Shown: positions 1 to 8,141 of the stretch, in pieces
How the letters are laid out: every line of letters starts with the position of its first letter
How positions within the stretch are numbered: the stretch's first letter is position 1
From: Cognatundibacterium griseum
GTDB lineage: Bacteria; Pseudomonadota; Gammaproteobacteria; Burkholderiales; Burkholderiaceae_D
NCBI RefSeq assembly: GCF_014284195.1
Contig: NZ_JACOGC010000004.1
Coordinates: 307,100 to 371,099 of the forward strand
Direction: 5' to 3'
Length of the DNA stretch: 64,000 nt
Position numbers and translations under genes: made by a program
The notes under the pieces: model-generated
Databases searched by the model: none
What the model saw: the letters and a program-made list of their open reading frames with translations, nothing else
Told to the model about the DNA's origin: nothing

Positions 1-2
1 TG

Positions 3-518
3 CTGATTGCACTGGATCAGATACCCGGTATCAACGCGATTCTGGCATGGATGTTTGAAGAAGCTTTTGAAAACCGCAGTGGGCGACAAGCTATCCTCGA
101 CAAACTCTGCGAAATTCTGATCATCAGGATGCTGCGCTACTGCCTGGAACGAGGTGTGATCGCTGGCGGCACGCTTGCCGGGCTGGCAGACCCTCAGTTA
201 TCAAAAGCACTCGAAGCGATCCACCAGAATCCCGGGCTGGACTGGACAGTCGCCGTCCTGGCAACCAGAGCGGGTATGTCTCGCGCACGCTTTGCCGATC
301 GTTTCCACCAAGTTGTCGGTAAACCACCCGCCGACTATCTGACATCCTTTCGTATCATGCTGGCACAACGTCTGCTGGCGCGTGGCCGCCCGGTCAAAGC
401 GGTGGCACTGGACGTCGGTTACGGCAGTTCCAGCGCATTACACCATGCCTTTGTGCGGAAACTCGGTATGTCACCGTCAGATTGGCTGAAAGCACAGTCT
501 GACATGCATGAAAAATGA
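3..518 (+). CDS. AraC-family transcriptional regulator, C-terminal part (5' truncated by window edge)
   Basis: The reading frame is open from the window edge (LIALDQIPGI...), so the gene starts outside the window and an internal ATG at 51 is not its start. The visible first third resembles the linker after a cupin_6 sensing domain, with the family's pattern around 'LRYCLERG'. The last ~100 residues form the double helix-turn-helix of AraC/XylS proteins: 'LATRAGMSRARFADRFHQ' is the first HTH and 'VALDVGYGSSSALHHAF' the second. Such regulators usually control a neighbouring redox or detoxification gene. The AhpD-like gene downstream on the same strand is the obvious candidate, but this is inferred from position only. 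Confidence 0.85.
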   Translation: MIALDQIPGINAILAWMFEEAFENRSGRQAILDKLCEILIIRMLRYCLERGVIAGGTLAGLADPQLSKALEAIHQNPGLDWTVAVLATRAGMSRARFADRFHQVVGKPPADYLTSFRIMLAQRLLARGRPVKAVALDVGYGSSSALHHAFVRKLGMSPSDWLKAQSDMHEK

Positions 519-670
519 CACAACAGGTAAAACCGAGACGCCGGGACAAGATTCTGAGACGCTGAAACATCCTGACAGCGCCCTGACTCTTTACCATACA
601 GTGAGGCTGATCAATAGCAATGCCAGATCAGCGGTTACGTCATCACTCATTCCATATCAAGGAGCCGTCC

Positions 671-1231
671 ATGTCATATCTTCAAACCCTTACTGCCGTT
701 GACCACGCTTTAGCACAAGGCCAGCAAAAAGAAATGCTGGATACTGCGCGTCAGCAAGTCGGCTTCATTCCGAACATGTATGCCAATATGGTCAATGCTC
801 CGGCCGTCCTGAGTACATACCTGCACGGTTATGGCCTGTTCCGGGGTGAATCAGGTTTTACACCTGCCGAGCAGGAAACCGTGTTTCTGGCAGTCAGCCA
901 GGTCAATGGCTGCAGCTACTGTACCGCAGCGCACAGCATGATCGCTGACAAAGTATCCGGCGTCCCGGCTGCGGTACTCAGCGCCATCCGCCAGGGCACA
1001 CCGATTCCGGATCACAAGCTGGCTGCGCTCTATGCACTGACGCAGGAAATGGTGCGTACCAATGGCCGTCCTGCTGATGAAAAGCTTACAGCATTTCTGC
1101 ATGCTGGCTACCAGGAGCAGCACATCCTTTATATTGTCCTGGCAATTGCCGTCAAAGTGCTGAGCAATTATTCCAACCATGCTTTTGGAACACAGGTCGA
1201 TGATCGTTTTGCTGCTTACAAAATCGAATGA
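671..1231 (+). CDS. Carboxymuconolactone decarboxylase family protein (AhpD-like)
   Basis: The product is 186 residues. The start at 671 is chosen because AAGGAG lies seven bases upstream; a longer frame from 620 lacks such a site. The hallmark is C81-S-Y-C84-T-A-A-H88, the CxxC...H active site of AhpD-like proteins, within an all-helical fold ('PAEQETVFLAVSQVNGCSYC'). Family members act as alkylhydroperoxidase-type thiol reductants or as uncharacterised CMD proteins. The enzyme is cytosolic and has no signal peptide. It follows the AraC-type gene on the same strand with about 150 bp between them and ends at a strong hairpin. The substrate cannot be read from sequence. Confidence 0.88.
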   Translation: MSYLQTLTAVDHALAQGQQKEMLDTARQQVGFIPNMYANMVNAPAVLSTYLHGYGLFRGESGFTPAEQETVFLAVSQVNGCSYCTAAHSMIADKVSGVPAAVLSAIRQGTPIPDHKLAALYALTQEMVRTNGRPADEKLTAFLHAGYQEQHILYIVLAIAVKVLSNYSNHAFGTQVDDRFAAYKIE

Positions 1232-1254
1232 GTGATTCCTGGTAATTTTGTACG

Positions 1255-1292
1255 GCAACCGCAGTCCGTCCGCAACGACGGACTGCGGTTGC
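1255..1292. terminator. Bidirectional intrinsic terminator between convergent genes
   Basis: A perfect 16-bp stem (1255-1270 with 1277-1292) encloses a 6-base loop. It lies between the AhpD-like gene ending at 1231 and the histidine kinase gene ending at 1295 on the other strand. Only short T runs follow on either side, so it may be a moderate terminator serving both strands. Confidence 0.7.
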
Positions 1293-1294
1293 AC

Positions 1295-2680
1295 TCAGTT
1301 TTCCGGTGAATATGCGTCAAACAGCACGCACACCGACAGACCGCGTCCGTGCAGCCCCTGTTGCAATGACAGTCTGGCCTGATGGGTGTCGGCGATGTTT
1401 TTTACAATCGACAGACCCAGCCCGCTGCCCGGTGTGTTGGCATCGGATAAGCGGAAAAACCGTTCAAAGACCCGTTCGCGCATCTCTTCCGGAATCCCGA
1501 TCCCGTCGTCGGCGATCTGCAGACAGACCTGATCGTCCTGCCTGCTGCAGGACAGCTGCACCTGTCCGCCGGCCGGGGTGTAGCGCAATGCGTTATCCAT
1601 CAGGTTGCGGAACAGGATCAGCAGGCTGTCGCGGTCCATCCGCACCAGCGCCGTCTGCAAACTGGCGTCGAGCCGGATACCTGCTTTGTCCGCCTGCTGC
1701 TGCCATGCCGGTAATTCATCGCGCAGCAAACTCGCCAGATCCTGCGGCAGCATTGGCAAATGCTTGTCGTAGGGTGGCTCCAGCCGCGCCAGCGTCATCA
1801 GCTGGCCGACCAGACGGGTGGCACGGTCGATGCTGGCGGTCAGGCCGGCGAGCGCTTCTTCGCGGTCCTGCTGGTTACGGGTTTTCTGGATCACCTGCAG
1901 ATTGGTCTTGATGGCAGCCAGCGGCGTACGCAATTCATGGGCTGCGTCCGAAGTGAAACGCTGCTCGCGTTCACGGCTCTGGGTGACGCGCTCAAACAGG
2001 CGGTTCAGCGCATGCAACAGGGGCTGCACTTCGTCCGGCGCATCTGCCAGGCGCAATTGCCGCAGATCGTTCGGCATGCGCTGCGCCACGTCGTCCGTGA
2101 CCTGCCGCAGGCTGCGAAATACGCGATTCACCAGCCACCAGAGGCCGGCAACCAGCAACGGTACGATCAGCAGCACAAACAGCAGCAGCTTGTAGGCAAA
2201 ACGGCCGCTGATTTCTTTGCGGTGGCTGCTCGGCTCCACCACCTGAATCTGCAGATTATGCGCACTGTCCCAGCTGGTATAGCTGCGCCATTGCTGGTTG
2301 TTCATCCTGATCCAGCCGAAACCTTCGCTGCCCTCGCCGTCTGTGACGAAAGGGGTTTCCGGCGCGCCGGTGTTTTTATAGATCAGATGATGCTGCCCGT
2401 CCCAGACCTGAAACAGCAGGTACTGGTTATGTTTCTGATTATTGGATTCCGCCAGCGCCGGAGCGGTGCGCCCGGCATGTTCGGCGAGTTCATGGTTCGC
2501 CAGCGACAGCAGCAGATGCGCGGTTTCGGCCAGCGACTGGTCAAACAGCTCGCGGCTTTCGGTATCGGCATCCAGATACACCACCACGGCGCTGAAACAC
2601 CAGACTGTGACCGTGAGTGACAGCACCAGCCCAAGCAGGGTGCGGCGCAGGGACCAGCCTGCCGCTTCAGCGCGCATCAT
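1295..2680 (-). CDS. Two-component sensor histidine kinase (QseC/metal-sensor type)
   Basis: The product is 461 residues. A transmembrane segment at ~12-34 and a second at ~163-186 bracket a periplasmic sensor of about 125 residues. A HAMP-like linker follows, then the dimerisation box with phospho-acceptor H248 in 'SDAAHELRTPLAAIK', the N box 'NLMDNALRYTP', and the G boxes 'DDGIGIPEEM' and 'GSGLGLSIV'. The start codon sits inside the response-regulator stop (ATGATG overlap), so the two are translationally coupled. The pair is divergent from a heavy-metal RND efflux operon, which suggests periplasmic metal sensing. The 'RFTSDAAHEL' type of H box is typical of the QseC/PmrB branch. The ligand is unknown. 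Confidence 0.93.
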   Translation of the reverse strand: MMRAEAAGWSLRRTLLGLVLSLTVTVWCFSAVVVYLDADTESRELFDQSLAETAHLLLSLANHELAEHAGRTAPALAESNNQKHNQYLLFQVWDGQHHLIYKNTGAPETPFVTDGEGSEGFGWIRMNNQQWRSYTSWDSAHNLQIQVVEPSSHRKEISGRFAYKLLLFVLLIVPLLVAGLWWLVNRVFRSLRQVTDDVAQRMPNDLRQLRLADAPDEVQPLLHALNRLFERVTQSREREQRFTSDAAHELRTPLAAIKTNLQVIQKTRNQQDREEALAGLTASIDRATRLVGQLMTLARLEPPYDKHLPMLPQDLASLLRDELPAWQQQADKAGIRLDASLQTALVRMDRDSLLILFRNLMDNALRYTPAGGQVQLSCSRQDDQVCLQIADDGIGIPEEMRERVFERFFRLSDANTPGSGLGLSIVKNIADTHQARLSLQQGLHGRGLSVCVLFDAYSPEN

Positions 2681-3357
2681 GGCTGCCCCTCGCCAGCCGG
2701 GATTTTGTCGATCACATAACCGACGGCATGAATGGTGCGGATCAGTTCCTTGCCAAGCTTTTTCCGCAGATGATGTATATGCACCTGAATCGCATTACTT
2801 TCGATTTCCTCTCCCCAGCTGTACAGCGTTTCTTCCAGCTGTTCGCGGGTCAGCACCTGGCCTGTGTGTTCCAGCAGCATCCGCAAGACGCCGAATTCCT
2901 TGACCGTCAGAGGTACGGACTGGCCATGCAGGCTGACCTGCCGGGCCGCCATATCCATCGCCAGCGCACCGTGCTGCAGCACTTCATGCGCCCGTCCGTG
3001 CGCACGCCGGCAGGCCGAGCGGATACGGGCCGTCAGCTCATCCAGATCAAACGGCTTGATGATGAAGTCATCGGCGCCGGCATCCAGCCCGGCGATGCGG
3101 TCGGGAATCTGGTCGCGCGCGGTCACGATCAGCACCGGATTGGTAAAACCGCTCTGGCGCAATTCGCGCAGCAAAACCATGCCGTCCGCTTGCGGCAGAC
3201 CGAGATCAAGCAGCACGCAGGCATAGTCATGCGACCTGAGCGCAGACCGTGCGCTATCGGCAGTCTGCACCCAGTCGGTGGCATAGCTGGACAGATCCAG
3301 CCCCATCTGCGTGGCGCGTCCCAGTTGCGGATCATCTTCGACCAGTAATACACGCAC
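2677..3357 (-). CDS. OmpR/PhoB-family response regulator
   Basis: The 226-residue product has an N-terminal receiver with acidic pocket E7-D8-D9, phospho-acceptor D51 ('LLDLGLPQADG'), T79 and K101 ('IIKPFD'), then a winged-helix DNA-binding domain ending 'RKKLGKELIRTIHAVGYVI'. Translation starts at GTG 3357, eight bases after AGGAG. The gene overlaps its cognate kinase by a few bases. The DNA-binding half resembles QseB/PmrA, which agrees with the TTAAG direct repeat found in the adjacent promoter region. It probably activates both its own operon and the divergent efflux operon; this is inference from the shared box. Confidence 0.94.
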   Translation of the reverse strand: MRVLLVEDDPQLGRATQMGLDLSSYATDWVQTADSARSALRSHDYACVLLDLGLPQADGMVLLRELRQSGFTNPVLIVTARDQIPDRIAGLDAGADDFIIKPFDLDELTARIRSACRRAHGRAHEVLQHGALAMDMAARQVSLHGQSVPLTVKEFGVLRMLLEHTGQVLTREQLEETLYSWGEEIESNAIQVHIHHLRKKLGKELIRTIHAVGYVIDKIPAGEGQP

Positions 3358-3395
3358 GGACTTTTCTCCTGATATGGCTGTTGCGAATGCAATGC

Positions 3396-3448
3396 ATTGT
3401 AACTGCCGGTTGTTAAGAAGTTCTTAAGTTCTTCCGCTCAGAATAGCC
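3396..3448. promoter_or_regulatory. Divergent promoter region with PmrA/QseB-type box (3412-3428)
   Basis: The core is GTTAAG-AAGTT-CTTAAG (3412-3428), a direct repeat of TTAAG half-sites with 5-base spacing. This is the arrangement known for PmrA/QseB-class regulators. On the plus strand a -10-like CAGAAT lies about ten bases downstream. On the minus strand TACAAT (complement of 3396-3401) stands at a comparable distance. In both directions the box occupies the place of a poor -35, as expected of an activator-dependent promoter. It lies between the response regulator start (3357) and the efflux adaptor start (3472). Confidence 0.7.
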
Positions 3449-3471
3449 CCCATTCCAAAGTGGAGCTTTGC

Positions 3472-4671
3472 ATGATGACGAACAAACACTCCTTTTTCCC
3501 TCCTTCACCAGCTTCTTTACCGGATGCCATACTGCCCGTCCTGCGTCTTGCCGCGCTGGCCTCGGCTCTGCTGTGCACCCAGACGTTTGCCGCCGGCAGT
3601 CATCAGGTCAGCCTGAATGCTGAGCAGCTGCTGCGCGCAGGTGTGAAAACCGAAGCCGTGATCAGTGCTCCGGCAACGAATGGCGCCGTCAATCAGGGTG
3701 GATTGCATTTGTCCGGCACGGTGATCGCCTCGGCCAACGCAGTGAATGTGGTCAGCAGCATGGTGGGCGGCGTGGTGCGGGAAATTCATGCCAGCGCCCT
3801 GCAGCCTGTGCGCAGCGGGCAGGCGCTGATCAGCCTGTTCAGCCAGCCGCTGATGGAAATGCAGCGCGAATATTTGCAACTGGCGACACAGGCAAAACTG
3901 GCGCGGGAAAAGCGGGAACGCGACGAAGCGCTGCTGAAGGAAGGCATCATTGCGCAGAGCCGTCTGCAGGACAGCCGGGCAGCGGCGCTGCAGGCCGACA
4001 TTGCCGCCAAAGAACGCTACCAGAGCCTGCGCAGCGCCGGCATGAGCGAAACCGCCATCCACAACCTGCTGACTCAGCAGCAATTGAGCCCGGTGCTGGT
4101 GCTGGCTGCACCCGCAGGCGGCACGCTGAGCGAAATGCAGGTCAGGCCGGGACAGCGCATCGAAGCAGGCATGCCGGTCGCCAGCATCAGCAAAGACGCG
4201 CCGTGGTGGCTGGAATTGCAGGCTTCAGCCCAGCAGGCGGCACAAATCCGCCCGGGAGACCTGCTGCAAGTCAGCAACTGCGCCACAGCGAAGGTGAATG
4301 CCGTGGCGGCGCATGTCCAGAGCAGTAACCAGACTGTCCTGATCCGGGCGCAAGTCACGCAAAACAGCCAGTGCCTGAAGCTGAACCAGTTTGTCGAAGC
4401 CGTGCATCAGTCGGCACAACAGGCTCCCGGCAGCCTCGGCGTTCCGCTGCGCGCCCTGTTCCAGAGCGCCAGGGTTCATTATGTGTTTCTCAAAAATGCG
4501 CAAGGTTTTGAAGCCGTCAGAGTCAGTCTGCTGAGCCAGGATGCCAGCCATGCCTGGGTGAGCGCACCCGGCAAACAGCTGCAGCCCGGCAGCCAGGTCG
4601 CCACCCAGGGTATCGTGCAGCTCAAAGGCGCGCTGGCAGGCTTGGGCGCTGAAGAAGGCGGGGGACAATAA
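3472..4671 (+). CDS. Periplasmic adaptor subunit of a heavy-metal RND efflux system (HlyD/MFP family)
   Basis: The product is 399 residues from ATG 3472, which has GGAG six bases upstream; an in-frame GTG at 3460 is the alternative. A Sec signal peptide ends near 'TQTFAAGS'. The mature part has a barrel-sandwich/lipoyl region ('VVREIHASALQPVRSGQALISLF'), a coiled-coil hairpin rich in A, R, K and E ('LAREKRERDEALLKEG'), a second lipoyl half ('GGTLSEMQVRPGQRIEAGMPVASI') and a C-terminal membrane-proximal domain. It would bridge the inner-membrane pump and the outer-membrane channel. Its stop codon overlaps the pump start (TAATG). Histidine- or methionine-rich metal-binding stretches typical of some CusB/CzcB proteins are not obvious. 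Confidence 0.92.
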   Translation: MMTNKHSFFPPSPASLPDAILPVLRLAALASALLCTQTFAAGSHQVSLNAEQLLRAGVKTEAVISAPATNGAVNQGGLHLSGTVIASANAVNVVSSMVGGVVREIHASALQPVRSGQALISLFSQPLMEMQREYLQLATQAKLAREKRERDEALLKEGIIAQSRLQDSRAAALQADIAAKERYQSLRSAGMSETAIHNLLTQQQLSPVLVLAAPAGGTLSEMQVRPGQRIEAGMPVASISKDAPWWLELQASAQQAAQIRPGDLLQVSNCATAKVNAVAAHVQSSNQTVLIRAQVTQNSQCLKLNQFVEAVHQSAQQAPGSLGVPLRALFQSARVHYVFLKNAQGFEAVRVSLLSQDASHAWVSAPGKQLQPGSQVATQGIVQLKGALAGLGAEEGGGQ

Positions 4672-7600
4672 TGCTGTCACGTCTGATTGCTTTTTCCCTG
4701 GCGCAGCGCCTGCTGGTGGCAGTCGCCACGCTGATGATGATTGCCGCCGGCTACCAGGCTTTCCGCGGACTGCCGATTGACGCGTTTCCGGATGTGTCAA
4801 CCACGCAGGTCAAGATCATCATGAAAGCGCCCGGCATGACGCCGGAAGAAGTCGAGGCACGCATCGTCGCGCCGATTGAACAGGAATTGCTGGGCATCCC
4901 CCGGCAAGTGATTCTGCGCTCCCAGTCCAAATATGCAATCGCCGACATCACGCTCGATTTTCAGGATGGCACCGATGTGTTCTGGGCGCGCCAGCAGGTC
5001 AGCGAACGCCTGGGCAATGTGATGAAAGACCTGCCTGCCGCCGTCAGCGGCGGTCTGGCACCGATCACCACGCCGCTGGGCGAAGTGTTCATGTTCACAA
5101 TCGAAGGGCCGCTGTCGTTGATGGAAAAACGCAGTCTGCTGGAATGGACGATACGGCCGCAGCTGCGCAATATTCCCGGCGTGGCCGATGTGAACTCGCT
5201 CGGCGGCATGGTCAGAAGTTTCGAGGTGATTCCCGATCCCGACGCGCTCGCGGCGCGGCAATTGTCGCTGAGCCAGTTGCAGGCAGCGCTGGAGAGCAAC
5301 AACCGCAATGATGGCGCGGGCCGTCTCGCCAGCGGCGAGGAATCGCTGCTGGTGCGCAGTGACGGCAATATCCGCACACTCGACGATGTGCGGGCGATTG
5401 CCATCACACAGCGCGGCGGTAATGCCATTCGGATTGGCGACGTCGCCACGGTCCGCACCGGTCAGCTGACGCGCTACGGCACGGTCACCAAAGATGGCAA
5501 GGGCGAAGCGGTGGAAGCACTGGTGCTGGCGATGCGCGGTGCCAATGCGCAGCAACTGGTCAATCAGCTGCGCGAACGGTTGGTCACGATCAATCAGTCT
5601 TTACCGAAAGGCACCGTCATCAGGCCGTTTTACGACCGTGGCAATCTGGTCGAACGCGCCGTCAATACGGTGCAGAAAGCGCTGGCGGAAGCCACTGTGC
5701 TGGTCGTGGTGCTGCTTTATCTTTTCCTCGGCAATGTCCGTTCGGCGCTGGTGGTGGCCTGCATCCTGCCGCTGTCTGCGCTGGGCACCTTCCTGCTGAT
5801 GGATAGTTTCGGACTGTCGGCCAACCTGATGTCGCTTGGCGGGCTGGCAATCGCGATTGGCATGCTGGTCGATGCGGCCGTGGTGGTGGTGGAAAATGTG
5901 GAAGCGCACAGTGAAAACCAAGGCCAGCCGGTGTTGCCGAGGCTGCACGTGATTTACCGGGCCGTCAAGGAGGTCGCTGTTCCGGTCACGGCAGGCATGC
6001 TGGTTATCATGATCGTGTTTCTGCCTTTGCTGTCTTTGCAGGGGCTGGAAGGAAAGCTGTTCATCCCGGTAGCGCTGACGGTGATCTTCGCGCTGGCCTC
6101 GTCGCTGCTGCTGTCGCTGACGGTGATCCCGGTACTGTCTTCTTTTTTCCTCAAGCAGGAACACGAAGGTTCGCCGCGTCTGGTGCAGCGCATGGAAGCC
6201 GCCTACCGCGCCCTGCTGAACCGTGCGCTGCGGCACAGCCGTCTGGTCAGTATCGCTGCGGTGAGCGTACTGGTGCTGACAGCCTGCCTGTTTCCCTTTA
6301 TCGGCAAATCCTTCATGCCGGTACTGGATGAAGGCGACATCATCATGCAGATTGAAAAACTGCCTTCGGTCAATCTGCAGGAATCGGCCCGCATCGATCA
6401 GGCGATCCAGCTGCGGATTCTGGAACGGGTGCCGGAAGTCACCAGCATCGTGGCGCGCGCCGGCTCGGATGAGCTGGGGCTCGATCCGATGGGGTTGAAT
6501 GAAACCGATACCTTTCTGGTGCTGAAGCCGCGCCATGAATGGAAAGTCAACGATAAAGAGGCACTGATCGCGCAGTTGCGCCATGTGACCGCCGAATTCC
6601 CCGGCCTCAATTTCAGCTTCACGCAGCCGATTGAAATGCGGACATCGGAAATGCTGTCCGGCGTGCGCGGCGACCTGGCCATCAAGATTTACGGCCCGAA
6701 CACCCAGACCCTGGGCAGTCTGGCGGAACAGATCGTGAAGGTGGTTTCCGGCATCAGCGGCAGTCAGGATGTGTTGACGGTCAACAATGACGGCGTACAG
6801 TATCTGCAGGTCGATATCCGGCGCGAAGCAGCAGGCAGACTGGGGCTCAGCGTGGAGCAGATCCAGAATGATCTGCGCATGCTGGTAGAAGGCCGTATCA
6901 GTGGCGTGGTGATTCAGGAAGGACAGCGCCTGCCGCTGCTGATCCGCGGCAGCGACCAGATTCAGATGTCGCCGGAACTGTTCCGCCAGCTGCGGCTGCC
7001 CATGGCGGACGGTCAGGCGATTGCGCTCTCGCAGATTGCCGATCTGCGCGTGCTCGAAGGGCCGGTCAAAATCGAACGTGAAAATTCGTCCCGGCTCACC
7101 GTCGTGCGCGCCAATGTGCGTGACCGCGATCTGGTCAGCTTTGTAGAGGAAGCGAAAATCAAAGTCGCCCAGCAGGTCAGACTGCCTGCCGGTTACCGCC
7201 TGAGCTGGGGCGGGCAATTTGAAAATCAGCAGCGTGCGGCGGCACGGCTGGCGATTGTCATCCCGGTCGCGCTGGCCCTGATTTTCCTGCTGCTGTTCAC
7301 CACCCTGCACAGCATCCGGCAGGCATTGCTGGTGTTTGTGAATATTCCGTTCGCGCTGGTGGGAGGCGTGATCGCACTGGCGGTAACGGGCGAATATCTG
7401 TCGGTACCGGCATCGGTCGGATTCATCGCGCTGATGGGTATTGCGGTACTCAACGGCCTGGTGATGATCAGTTATTTCAATCAGCTGGTGGCACGCGGCA
7501 TCCCGCTGCCGGAAGTTGTCTCAGAAGGGGCATTACGCCGTTTCCGCCCGGTGATGATGACTGCCAGCATCACCGCCTTTGGTCTGATACCACTGCTGAT

Positions 7601-7799
7601 GGCAACCGGGCCCGGTTCGGAAATCCAGAAACCGCTGGCGATCGTCGTCATCGGCGGACTGGTCTCGGCCACGCTGCTGACGCTGATCCTGCTGCCTATC
7701 CTGTTTCAACGCTTCGGCATTCCGCCCGTCACCGGCGCGGCGGATGGCAACAAAGCCTTAACGGAAAAAAATCACTCGGCGCACCACTTACCGGAATGA
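4671..7799 (+). CDS. Heavy-metal efflux RND transporter, inner-membrane pump (CusA/CzcA family)
   Basis: The 1042-residue length is right for the HME-RND family, with two repeats of one plus five transmembrane helices and large periplasmic loops. The N-terminus carries the signature 'AFPDVSTTQVKI' and 'APGMTPEEVEARI'. The fourth helix reads 'LAIAIGMLVDAAVVVVENVE': it keeps the conserved Asp but lacks the DFG start of classical CzcA (Zn/Co/Cd) pumps and is closer to the Cus-like form. The porter domain resembles CzcA ('FTQPIEMRTSEMLSGVRGD'). By my alignment two of the three CusA copper-relay methionines have counterparts and the third does not. It is proton-driven and ejects cations through the partner channel. 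The metal is not predictable with confidence. Confidence 0.95.
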   Translation: MLSRLIAFSLAQRLLVAVATLMMIAAGYQAFRGLPIDAFPDVSTTQVKIIMKAPGMTPEEVEARIVAPIEQELLGIPRQVILRSQSKYAIADITLDFQDGTDVFWARQQVSERLGNVMKDLPAAVSGGLAPITTPLGEVFMFTIEGPLSLMEKRSLLEWTIRPQLRNIPGVADVNSLGGMVRSFEVIPDPDALAARQLSLSQLQAALESNNRNDGAGRLASGEESLLVRSDGNIRTLDDVRAIAITQRGGNAIRIGDVATVRTGQLTRYGTVTKDGKGEAVEALVLAMRGANAQQLVNQLRERLVTINQSLPKGTVIRPFYDRGNLVERAVNTVQKALAEATVLVVVLLYLFLGNVRSALVVACILPLSALGTFLLMDSFGLSANLMSLGGLAIAIGMLVDAAVVVVENVEAHSENQGQPVLPRLHVIYRAVKEVAVPVTAGMLVIMIVFLPLLSLQGLEGKLFIPVALTVIFALASSLLLSLTVIPVLSSFFLKQEHEGSPRLVQRMEAAYRALLNRALRHSRLVSIAAVSVLVLTACLFPFIGKSFMPVLDEGDIIMQIEKLPSVNLQESARIDQAIQLRILERVPEVTSIVARAGSDELGLDPMGLNETDTFLVLKPRHEWKVNDKEALIAQLRHVTAEFPGLNFSFTQPIEMRTSEMLSGVRGDLAIKIYGPNTQTLGSLAEQIVKVVSGISGSQDVLTVNNDGVQYLQVDIRREAAGRLGLSVEQIQNDLRMLVEGRISGVVIQEGQRLPLLIRGSDQIQMSPELFRQLRLPMADGQAIALSQIADLRVLEGPVKIERENSSRLTVVRANVRDRDLVSFVEEAKIKVAQQVRLPAGYRLSWGGQFENQQRAAARLAIVIPVALALIFLLLFTTLHSIRQALLVFVNIPFALVGGVIALAVTGEYLSVPASVGFIALMGIAVLNGLVMISYFNQLVARGIPLPEVVSEGALRRFRPVMMTASITAFGLIPLLMATGPGSEIQKPLAIVVIGGLVSATLLTLILLPILFQRFGIPPVTGAADGNKALTEKNHSAHHLPE

Positions 7800-7805
7800 A
7801 CACCT

Positions 7806-8141
7806 ATGACACACACTGAAACACACGCTGACGCCATCAAAGATGCGCTGCTGCATCTGGCGATTCCCCGCACGCTGGAAGAAGAAATCGCCGACTTTCT
7901 GCTGCTGCATCCGGCGCTGGCAAGCGGCTTTACCATGATTGATGCGCAAGGCATGGGACAAGGGGTCAGTCTGCTGAGCGCAATGGAAAAAGTACAGGGC
8001 CGCTGCAAACGCAAGCTGATCCTGGTGGCAGGCACCAGACCGCAATTGCTGCATTTGCTGGCGCTGCTGAAAAAAGAGCTTCCCAGTCCTGACGTCGCCT
8101 ACTGGATCACGCCATTGCTGGCGTTCGGGAGGCTGGCATGA
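7806..8141 (+). CDS. DUF3240 family small protein, metal-efflux associated
   Basis: The 111-residue product has no signal peptide or membrane segment. 'LASGFTMIDAQGMGQGVSLLSAMEKVQGRCKRKLILVA' and the C-terminal 'VAYWITPLLAFGRLA' match the DUF3240 pattern, a family that recurs beside HME-RND pumps. The predicted beta-alpha-beta layout recalls small PII-like or ferredoxin-like regulators, so a cytoplasmic modulator or sensor of the pump is possible, though no function is established. It sits six bases after the pump stop, and its last codons overlap the start of the outer-membrane factor (ATGA), so it is firmly inside the efflux operon. Confidence 0.78.
   Translation: MTHTETHADAIKDALLHLAIPRTLEEEIADFLLLHPALASGFTMIDAQGMGQGVSLLSAMEKVQGRCKRKLILVAGTRPQLLHLLALLKKELPSPDVAYWITPLLAFGRLA

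Noticed and set aside
5601..7310. Long minus-strand frame opposite the RND pump
   Set aside because: It is His/Gln/Arg-rich with no domain signature, the typical antisense shadow of a GC-rich gene; the plus-strand pump is certain.
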